From: Euryarchaeota archaeon UBA561
GTDB lineage: Archaea > Thermoplasmatota > Poseidoniia > Poseidoniales > Poseidoniaceae
Direction: 5' to 3'
DNA: 24,078 nt
NCBI GenBank assembly: GCA_002502295.1
Contig: DANX01000028.1
Location: 977-25,054, forward strand
Shown here: positions 11,402 through 23,400 of the stretch, in pieces
Layout: every line of letters begins with the position of its first letter
Position numbering within the stretch: the stretch's first letter is position 1
Program-made: the position numbers and the translations under genes
The notes under the pieces: model-generated
Told to the model about the DNA's origin: nothing
What the model saw: the letters and a program-made list of their open reading frames with translations, nothing else
Databases searched by the model: none

Positions 11402-14400
11402 ATGCTGAACAATCCACAACAACGGAAGGCGCTGGTCCTCTCGCTGTTGATGGTGATGCTGGCTCAAACGGCCTATGTCGAGTCCTATCGGGGATGGACC
11501 TTGGCAGACGATTCCAATCCATCCCGATTGAACGCAGGTTGTGATGGAGCGAGCCGAACGGCAGGCACGCCGATTTACGTTGATTCTGCTCTGGGTTCCG
11601 ACGACTGGAGCGGCACGTGGTCTTGTCCAAAAGCCACGCTTTCTGATGCTCTGAACGATTCTTCATCCGACGATGAAATTGTTCTCGCCTCCGGTCTGTA
11701 CCACGAAAACGTGACTGTAAGCGGCAAAGACGACCTCGTGATCCGTGCGGCTGATGGAGCCAGTGTGGTGTTTGACGGAACCCGCAGCATCGCTGACGAC
11801 CTCAACGTTTCTTGGAGCACCGCTGACGGCAACGGTGTTCAAGAAACAACGCTACCGGTTGACGGATGGCAGTTGTTTTTGGCGTACGAAGAACAAGTGC
11901 CAGCTCGCTGGCCAAACGCTCAATTCTCCGATGAGACGGTGTTCAATCGCTCCTACTGGGCCGAGGGTACGCTAACCGGTTCCAACAGCGCCTACACCCA
12001 AGGGTGGTTGACGGACGCCGGGCCAGAATCAGGCGTTCACACCGGTCTGAACGAGACCATCAACGCCACTGGACTTGACCCCGTGGGTGCGATTGCGGTC
12101 ATGAACCTCGGGTCGTTCCGCAGCAACAGCCGAATCATCACGGACTGGACTGCCAGCAATGGAACGTTTGCCTACGATGGAAGCGGTGTCGGCTGGAAGA
12201 ACAAGCACCATGCTTACTTCCTCGAAGGCAAGCAGGAACTCATCGACCAGGACGGTGAGTGGTGGTTCAACAACACGAACAATCGGCTGTACTACAAGAC
12301 GCCATCCGGACAAGATGCGAACGATTTGGACCTTCGCGTGAAGGTTCAGCCCTTCGCCATCTCCGTTGAGAACTCGGACGGCGTGACCGTTCAGGGCATT
12401 GATTTCTTTGGAACAACCGTGAACTTCAACGAGTGCGACGGGTGTTCGTTCACCAACGCCACCCTTGAGTATCCCAGCACTTCCAAGCGTGGCCTTGGAA
12501 TTGCTGGAGAATCCGAAAATGACCGTTGGATGACCCGTTTCTATCGAAGCACCAACAGCTTCGTCGACAACGTCTCCATCACCAACACCGACGGGGGCGC
12601 CATTGAATTCCAAGGTTCAGCCGGTCAGTCGCACAACAACACCGTGAACAATTCCTACTTCCACGCCATCGACTGGTCAGCGGCCGATCAAAAGGGCTTG
12701 ATGACCACGATTTACGAAGGCGGCCGGGACATGTACTTCACCAACAACACCGTTCATTTGACCGGTGCTTCATCCGTTCTTTCCATCGGTGACGCGCCCA
12801 AGGTCTTCTACAACGACGTGTGGGACGTCGGCCACTTGCAAACCGATGGGGCTGTTGTCCAGATCATGCAAGGTGAGGCCCCAGGTGCTGAAGTTGCGTA
12901 CAACTGGATTCATGACATCATCAAGTACGGCGTTCGCTTTGACGCTCCCATCGGCCAAGTGGGAACGGGCCAAAACGGCACCATGCACCACAACGTGATT
13001 TGGAACGCTGCTGGTGGGTTGATGGTCAAAGGTGATTATCACAACATCCACAACAACACCGTGTTCAATTCCTCAGCCAGCAAGAACGACATCATCGCAT
13101 TGACCGATGGCGACATCAACAACAAGAACTCGACATTCCATCGCAACGCCATCGATAGCATGGCTGACCACCGCTCCGACGACGTGTATGCGAACCCGCT
13201 TCCAAACGGCTCCCATTGGGGCAATTGGAATGGGTATTTGCAAGGCTACGACGGCATGTTTGAGGCTCGCAATCAGATTTCATGCGCCATCTACGACAAT
13301 GGTTCGCTCTATTGTTGGGGGAGAAACGATCACGGACAACTCGGTCTAGGCTACACCAGTGGTCGAGAGGAGGCGCCTCAGTACGTTGACCTTGGCACCG
13401 GTCGCACCATCACGTCCTTGGGCATAGATGATTCGGGGGCTGAAGGGTGGGCGCCCAATTCCCATTCTTGTGTTGTGCTCGACAACGGTGAATTGCTGTG
13501 TTGGGGAGCCAACGAAGACGGGCAACTTGGCCTTGGAAACACGTCAACGAGCGGTGTCTGGGAACCGACCACGGTCAACGTGGGTTCAGGCCTCACCACC
13601 ATCAGTGTGGCCGTTGGGAGCGCAGCAACATGTGCCCTTCTCAGCGATCATAGCGTGAAATGTTGGGGTAAGAACAATTTCGGCCAACTTGGCCTCGGCA
13701 ATTCGTCCAGCAACGACGTGCTTACACCACACGCCGTCACGTTCAGCGGTTCGAGTAACCCAATCAGTCTTCATGCAGGACGAAATGAGTTTTGTGCACA
13801 ATTGGACAACGGCTCGGCAGCGTGCTGGGGAGAAAACGCTGAGGGTCAATTTGGGCTTGGCAACACCACCTCGCAGACCTCACCGGTTTCACTCACGCTT
13901 CCAACCGGAAGAACGGTTGCATCCATGAGTGCGTCAAAGGATTTCATGTGCCTCAATTTGGACAATGGCTCGATTGTATGTGCTGGGCGAAATGCCGAAC
14001 ATCAACTTGGGCAGGGAACCCAGTCAACACGAGAAACCTCGTGGAAGTACGTGGTAGGGCTGGACATGGTTGCTCACACCGTAGAGCTCGGTCAAGACGT
14101 TGGTTGTGCTCATTTGGTCAACGGAAGCATGGCCTGTTGGGGAGAAGATGCATGGGGCTTGTTTGGTAATAGCACGACCTCTTACACATCTCGGGTCGCC
14201 TCGACAGCAACCCAATACGCCAACTTCGGAAACGGCCGAACAGCTGTGTCCATCAGCTTGAATTATCGGCACGCTTGTGCGGTCTTGGACAACGGCGATC
14301 TCACGTGTTGGGGGCGAAATCACAAGGCTCAACTGGGACTTGGCAACACGACACAAGCATTCATGCCGGCGGTCGTCAGCAACGTGAGTTCGATTCGTCA

Positions 14401-17400
14401 TGTTCACGTTCATGAGATGCTGGTTGACCCAGCCAACGATGATTTCCGCCCCAAGTGGGGATCAAAGTTGCACCAACTCAGCGCTGGAGCGTACGATGCT
14501 GGAGACGCCAGCCCTTGGACGGCAGGTGTAATGTGGACGTACAGCCCGATGAGCGACCCGATTTCGGGATGCATGGATTCCATCTCCACCAATTACAACA
14601 GCAACGCCGTCTTTTCTGATGGTTCGTGCATCTACACAACGCTTTCCTCCTCCTCTAGCACGCTATCGCTTGAGGTCGGTGTGACCATGACCCCGCACAC
14701 GCTAACCTACAGCACGCCGTTCCTTGCCGATGATAAACAAACAGCGACTTCCTCGGGCGATGTTGGTCTTGGTTCGAACATTGCGTTGGATTCCAATGGT
14801 GCTGTTCACATTTGTTCACAGACAGGCTCAAACCAACTTCAATACGCCACCAACGCTTCAGGAAGCTGGCAGTCTGCGACCATAGATACGATAACGGCCT
14901 CCCATTGTGTCATCATTCTGGACAGTGTAGATGACATCCATATCACCTATCACGATAATTCCAACGACAACCTGATGTACGCTACGAAAGCCCTCTTAGA
15001 TGGGATTTCATCCTCTAACTGGGACATTGGAACCATGGACAACAACGGCGATACCGGTACCCATGGGTCCATGGCGGTTGACGCAGATGATAGGTTGCAC
15101 GTTGCTTATTACTCCGGTTTCTGTTCTTGTCCGAAATATGCAACAAAAGATAACGGGAGTTCGACCTGGTCAAGAGAATTTGTTGAAAACTCCACATATG
15201 ACATTGGAAAATTCACAAGCATTGCCTTGGATTCAAGCGGAAAACCTCACATCACCTACCGAGATAATACCAACAAGACCCTGAAGTATGCTCACCAGAT
15301 GGGCTCGTCTTGGGTGATCTCCTCCATTGATTCAACATCTAACACGGGAGGGGGCACTTCATTGGGCATTGATTCAAATGACCATCTTCACGTAGCCTAC
15401 AAAACCAACACTACTGAAATGGCCTACATGACCAATCGTTCTGGTTCATGGGTGAAAACCACTCTTGATGCCAACACTTCTGGAGGTTGGGGCGTGAATT
15501 TCGTTGACATCATGCTCGATGAAGGCGATGCCCCTCACGTTGTATACACTGACATCATCAACAAGAAAATCCACTACATGTCAAACACCCGAGGTGTTTG
15601 GGAGCGAATCCTCGTTGCTGGTAATTCCATATCTTGGCTCTCATCAGCAACGATGGACCAAAACGGTGGCATCCATGTTTCGTACTACATTGAAGGTTCA
15701 TACGATGATCTTGGGTATGCAGCTGTACGCAGTCTTGCACACCGACCTCAATTTGAGATTGAACCAAACCTACCAAATGGTGTCTTGCTTGGCGCAGAGA
15801 ACGGTACAATTTACGGAACACCAACAGTGTTCTCAGCGCTCACCGAGTACACAGTTTGGGCAAACACAACTAGAACCTCAGCCTTCACGACCTTCTCACT
15901 GAGCGTGGATTGGGAGCTTCAGGCGAGCGTGGATTATCTTGAGACGCCTAGAAACACGGCCATCACGCCGATCACGTTCAATTGGACTGCTTGGTCTTCA
16001 GGCGTCGCGAACAGCACAACGAGCGTGTATACCTCTGGAGATTCAGGCAATTACAACAGCATCGCTATCGACAGCAACGACAAGGCCCACATCGTCTTTT
16101 ATCGTGATGACAACACCAACATTTACCACTCAACCAACGCTTCAGGTTCTTGGGTCACCTCTTCCATCGATACGAACAACAACGTGGGCAAATACTGCTC
16201 AATCGCCATCGACTCGAACGACGGATTGCATGTTTCCTATCAGTACAATACGGGTAACACGCTCAAGTATGCGTACCAGGCTGCAGGCTCCTCAACATGG
16301 TCAAAAACCACCGTTGACAACACGGGCGGGAAGTTTACATCCATTGCCATCGATTCCAATGACAACCCCCACATCGTTTACCGGGATGGTGGTGGTAATG
16401 GAGGTGACCTTGCTTACGCGAAAAAGACCAGCGGCTCATGGAGCGTTTCATCTCCCGTGTATTCGGCGGGTGATGTCGCAGCCACGTCAATCGCCATTGA
16501 TTCAAACGATGATGTTCACATCGCCTATTACGATGGAGCTTCAAACCAAAAGAAACTGTACCATTTGACCGATGCTTCGAGTTCTTGGGTGAGGACATCG
16601 TTTGGGACCATTGGTTCCAACACCGGTGGGACGAGTGTCAGCATCGCCATTGACCCAACAACCGATCAACCGGGCATATCCTACTTTGACATGGGCGCTA
16701 CAGACCTCGAGTATCGATCGTATTCGGGGAGTTCCTGGTCGTCGGCTACCACGGTCTCGCCGTCGGGTGATTATGGACGATTCAACTCGTTAGCGTACGA
16801 TTCACTTGGCAATGTTCACATTTCTCATGAGCGAAACAGTGCTGATGATTTGTATTATACTTCAGACAAGACTGGCTCTTGGGTGACCACGGCCATCGAT
16901 ACCACCAACAGCGTAGGCACGTATACGGCCATTGCTGTTGACGGCAATGACGATCTTCACATTGCCTACCGGTACAACACCGGTACCGACCTCTATGTCG
17001 CCACCGTTCAAGGCCACAACGCAGGCTCCGTTTCACGGACTGATGTTGCAGGAGCAACCTGCAGCATCTCGCCCTCACTTCCAAGCGGTTTGACATTGAA
17101 TCAAGGCACGTGCACCATCAGTGGAACGCCCACATCTGATGGTTCGAATACAACGTACAACGTCACGGCCACCTCATCCACTGGCGTTTCCAAGTCGGGT
17201 GAATTCAAGCTCTGGGTGACCCTGATCGCCCCGTCCATCACCTATTCAGGCTCGCCGTTCACGTTTACGGAGGGCGCAGCGATCTCGAGTATTACGCCCA
17301 CCAACACCGGCGACAGTGCCTTTTGGTCTGCGTCCCCCTCCCTTCCTTCTGGCCTCAGCCTGAGTTCAAGCGGCGTCATCAGCGGCACACCCACCGTGCA

Positions 17401-20400
17401 GGTTTCGGCGACCACCTACACCATCACGGCCACGAATAACGGAGGCTCTGACACGGCGACCATCTCGTTGACGGTCAATGCGCAAGCCCCGGCTGACCTT
17501 GCCTATTCGCCTGAAAACATGACCCTGACCAACGGAACGGCGATGAGCACCAACACGCCCAGCGTGAACGGAGGGTCCGTAACAGCATGGCAAATGAGCC
17601 CAACCTTGCCAACCGGTTTGACCTTTAGTTCGAGCACCGGCGCCATCAGTGGGACGCCATCGGTGTTGCAAACAAGCGCCATCACCTACACCATATGGGC
17701 GAACAATTCCGGCGGTTCATCTTCGGCCACCGTTAACATCACCATCAACGACATCGCTCCTGCTTCAGTCAGTTATTCCCAAGAGAACATCACGCTGACA
17801 AGAGGCGTTTCAATGTCCCCCACCACGCCCTCAAGCGGTGGTGGCGTGGTCAGTTCATGGGCCATCTCTCCGTCGTTGCCAAGCGGCCTGAACATGGATT
17901 CGTCAACGGGTGAAATCAGCGGCACGCCCACCGTGTTGCAAACCACAGCGGTCACCTACACCGTTTGGGCCAACAACTCTGGCGGTTCGGTCTCGGTCTC
18001 CATCAACATCACCGTCAACGATGTAGCCCCCAACACCGTCGTGTATTCATCGCATGACTTGACGCTTGAGAAGGGGACGCTCATGACGACCACCACGCCT
18101 GCCATCAGCGGCGGAAGTGTGACGACATGGGAGATCAGCCCCTCCATTCCAAGCGGACTCTCGTTCAGTTCATCGACGGGCGCCATCAGTGGCACACCCT
18201 CGGTGTTGCAAACAACGGCCATCACCTACACCATTTGGGCGAACAATTCTGGCGGTTCAACCTCTACCCAGTTCAACATCACCATCAACGACCAACTCGC
18301 ATCTGTAACCTATCCTTCAACCGTTGATGTCTCCAACGACCGAGCGATGACGACGGTCACGCCGACCGTCACCGGTGGGGCGGTCACCTCGTGGGTCATC
18401 GTGCCTTCTCTTCCCTCAGGCCTCAACTTCGGCAGCAGCAATGGAAGCATTTGGGGGACGCCGTCCGGTCTGCTTGCGAACGCCACCTACACGGTCTATG
18501 CCAACAACAGCGGTGGTTCAACCAGCATCACCTTCACGCTCGGGCTCAATTGGACGCTAACACCGAGCGCTGAGGGCGCGTACATCGTTCGAAACAGTTC
18601 CATTGCAAGCGACATCACGTGGGAGTGGGATTATGACCCACTTGAGGCTCAAAACCTATCGCTTGCCACAGGTGAGTGGAACACCTGCGCTGTTCGAGAC
18701 AACGGAGATGTCTACTGTTGGGGTCGTAACGGCAACGGGCAAATTGGTAACGGGCAGACTGGAACAGCTGCTTGTGGCAATTCTGGCCATAAGTGCAAAG
18801 ATCAACCAACACTGACCAATTCACTCGGTTCGGACGCTGTCTCCATCGCTTTTGGTCATCAACACGCTTGTGCCTTGCTTGACAACGGCGTTGTCAAGTG
18901 CTGGGGCCGAAACAATGGGGGGCAACTCGGAATCAGTGGCGGCGATAAGGACACACCGCAAACCGTCAATTTGGGTTCTGGACGAACCGCCACAAGCATT
19001 TACGCCGGTGGCTACTCCACCTGCGCTATTCTTGACGACGCCTCGGTCAAGTGTTGGGGGCTAAACGACGACGGTCAACTTGGCATTGGCTCAGAAGTTA
19101 ACACCCCTACGCCGACCACCATTTCTTCATTGGGCACGGGTCGAACGGCCGTTTCTTTGGCAATGGCCTTCAGGACAGTCTGTGCTCTGCTCGACGATGG
19201 GTCTGTCAAGTGTTGGGGTGAAGACGACCTCGGACAATTGGGTAATGGCGGCTCTAATTCAGATCTGACGAGTCCACCTGCATCTGCCATCAACCTCGGT
19301 ACCGGTCGCACTGCAAAAGCCATCACGGGTGGCGAACATCACTTCTGTGCTATTCTCGATGACGACTCCATCAAGTGCTGGGGAGATGGTGGCCAAGGAA
19401 AGTTGGGAACGGCTTCCTTCCTTCCTCGATCAACCCCTTCTGCCACCAGCGGTGGGTTTGCTTCAGGACGTTATGCGGTGGCCATCGATGCTGGCTACGA
19501 TCACACCTGTGTTATTCTTGACAACGGGCAACTCACATGCTGGGGTTCTGATTCTGATGGCCAATTGGGCAACGCCGGCATCACGGGAACCTGGTCTTCG
19601 CTGCAATCCAACACCGTGAATTTGGGTATAGGGCGAACGGCGATTTCACTCTCCGCAGGTGGAACACACACCTGTGCGCAACTCGACAACGGTCAACTCA
19701 AGTGCTGGGGCAACCGAGCCGACGGGCAGGTTGGCGATAATGGAGGATTCAACAACCCCTCTGACCGAACGAGCCCTTCCGCAACGAGCCATGGGTACAC
19801 CTATTTCGATACGGGTGCTTTCCCATCTGCAGCCGTCAGCGGTGCAACCTGTGCCATCTCACCTTCGTTGCCCACCGGCATGAGCTTGACCTCGGGAACG
19901 TGCACCATCACCGGCACACCGACCGCTACAGCCAGCAACGCCACCTACACCGTTTGGGCCAACGTTTCAGGCCAATCCTTTAGCGGTCAAATTTGGCTTG
20001 AAGTCGGTTTGAATGCACCGGATATTTCCTATTCCTCTTCCACCTACACTTACACCAAAGACACGCTCATCACCACGCTCAACCCAACCAACGTCGGTGG
20101 TGAAGTGACCACTTGGGCCATCAACGCAACGTTGCCGTCAGGCCTCACCTTTGGAACCAGCAACGGCAGCATTTGGGGTACGCCGGATACGGTCACGGCA
20201 GCGACAACCTACACCGTTTGGGCCAACAATTCTGTTGGATCCAATTCCACCACCATCACGGTCACCGTCAACGATGCAGCACCTTCGATTTCCTTCACGC
20301 CTTCCACATTGAACCTTGCAATAGGAAGTGCCATGGCATCTCTAAGTCCTTCAAACAGTGGCGGAAGCATCGTTTCCTGCAGTGTTTCTCCTTCCTTACC

Positions 20401-23400
20401 TTCTGGCCTTTCACTCTCTAATTCGTGCGTTCTCTCCGGAACACCAACCGTTGCGAGTTCCGCAGCAAGCTATACCATTACGGCCACCAACACGGGAGGC
20501 TCGGATACGGCCACCTTCTCGCTCACAGTGCAAGCAGTTGGTGGATCACTGACCATAACACCAACGAATCGTGAGGGCAATGTGAACAGTTCCATCTCAG
20601 ACATCTCGATGTCCTACACGCATCAAATCAGCAACTACGGTTGGACGTCAGGTGTGAGCAACTCAACATCGGTAGTGAATTCCCCGACAAGGTATGGTAT
20701 CGACACCGCCATCGCACCAAACGGTGACATCATCGCAGTTACTCAACAAGATGTTTCAGGCGTGGGTAGGGTTCTTGATTTGAATGTTAAATCCAAGGCA
20801 AGTGGAAGTTGGTCTCAAGTTTTCCTCGACAACACGAGCAACTCAGGATACAGCCCTTCCGTTGAAGTTGATGTAAACGGGGCCATTCACGTCATTCATT
20901 TTGCTATATCGACCAATCAACTGCGCTATATTACGAACGCCAGTGGTTCCTGGGTTTCGTCAAACCTGAGCGCTGCAAAGGGTTTGAATTCCGATTATTT
21001 CGGGACCGACCTTGCTCTTGATTCACAAGGCAATGTACACTTCATCTTTTCATCTTCCAATCCGGGAAGCAATCAAGCTATCCTTTACTATTTCAACAAC
21101 CAAGGCGGCAGTTGGACCAACACCACAATCTCCGATTCTTCCTACCATGATGCCCATTATCCAAGTATGGCGCTCAGTGGAAAAGATGCAGTCCATATTT
21201 CGTTTTACAACGATGATGGAGCCGACCTTGTTCATGCAACCAATGAAAACGGCTCATGGTCGATAGAGAACGTGTCGATAAATGGCAACATTGGGAAGTG
21301 GTCCTCCATCGCTCTTAATTCAAACGACGATGTCGTGATTGCTTCAAGATATTCGAACCGAATTGATGTATCTACTCGGATTGGCAGTAGTGGGACATGG
21401 TCGACCTCAAACACAGGTACTGGGAACCGATTTCCAATGTACATGGACATGCAAATTGATTCTAACGACGATGTCCACATTGTGTATCGCTGTTCAGGGA
21501 CATACGCACAGGTCGGCAACGCTTTGGGTGATATCGGGTATATTACCAACAAAACTGGCTCATGGACGAGAACCTCCGACATCAACTTTGGCGCATACCA
21601 TTCCTCTTTGGCGATTGATTCCAACGACGACCTGCACATTATGCATTCTGACGGTCTGGCTTACTACCAACTCAAACACACGACTATCCAGGGTTCGGGC
21701 AAGGGCCTTGCGGTCGTTCCAACCTTCGCGATATCGCCGTCATTGCCTTCTGGATTGGTTTTGGATTGGAAAACTGGAACCATTTCGGGTACGCCGACTG
21801 AGGCCCTTGCCAACACGACGTTTACGGTCACAGTCACTGCGCTTGGAACCACAACTACAGCGACATTCACGCTCTATGTGTCGGGAGCACCCGGCGAGAT
21901 TGCCTACAGCGACATTTCAGGGACAAAGGGCACGGCCATCACTTCAGTCACGCCGTCCATCACCACCAACGGTACCACAGGAAGTGTCACTTCTTGGGCC
22001 ATCAACGCAACCGTTCCTTCTGGACTGACGTTCGAAACCAGCAACGGTACGATTTGGGGAACTCCGACTCAGGTTGTATCAGGGGCTGTATTCACTGTTT
22101 GGGCGAACAACTCCGTCGGTTCCAAGTCCACAACAATCAACATCACCATCAACGATGTTGGTGTGACGGCCATCACGTACCCTTCGGAAAACATCACGCT
22201 TACGCTCTATCACACCATGACCACAGCGACACCGTCGACAACGGGTGGAACAGCGACGACGTGGGGCATCAGCCCAAGTTTACCTTCCGGCATGTCCTTC
22301 GATTCTGCAACAGGAGCCATTTCGGGCACTCCTGAAAACCTCCAGACCACGGCTGTGACATACACCGTTTGGGCCAACAATTCAGGAGGTTCGTTCTCCG
22401 ACCAGATCAACATCACCGTCAACGATCACGGGCCTGTTCCTCTGAATTACTTCGGCGAGAACATCACGCTTGATTACAACCAAACAATGACGCCTCTCAG
22501 CGGATTTGAACTCAGGCCAGACCTCATGGCCGCTGGTTATGACCACAGTTGTGCCATCAAGGACGATGGCACTGTTCGCTGCTGGGGCGAAGGTGCGAAC
22601 GGACGACTCGGTTATGGCGGTTCAGCTGACAAATATTCACCTACGGCCACATCTTCCCTCGGCACTGGTCGCACTGCTATTGACATCTCAGCAGGTGGAG
22701 ACCACACCTGCGCCGTTCTTGACAACGGCTCCGTTGTGTGTTGGGGCGGCAATGCCTTTGGGCAACTGGGTGATGGTACCACTTCATCCCGTACTTCGCC
22801 AACACAGACGCTTTCACTCGGACGACCCGCCGTCGCCGTCGAAGCAGGCTGGTATTTCACCTGTGCTCTGCTTGACAACGGATCTGTTTCGTGTTGGGGT
22901 AAGAACAACAACGGCCAGTTGGGCCGAGGTTATGAGAATGCGTCCACGGATACTCACCAAGCAACACCAGGACTCACGCTTCCAATGCCGGGTGGCCGTC
23001 CAGTCCTTACCATGGACATCAGCCATTACATGGCTTGTGGTGTGGTGGATAACGGCAGCATTGCCTGTTGGGGTCAATACGGAGGTGGGAAAACCCCATC
23101 GCTCAAGACCTTCTTCAGTGACGCCAATCCTGCCAAGGATGTTGCTACCGGCCGTTATTCTGCCTGTGGCCTGATGGTGAATGGCAATGTTACATGCTGG
23201 GGAACCGGCTGGCTCGGCACAGGGGGTTCCGGCCAGACCGCCAATCCGGGAGTGATTTGGCCGAATTTGGGTTCAGGTCGCACCGCCGTTCATGTTGAAC
23301 TTGGACGAAAGCACAACTGTGCCTTGCTTGACAACGACGCCGTGAAGTGTTGGGGTGATGATTCATACGGCCAAATGGCCAATGGAATATCCTCAAGCAA

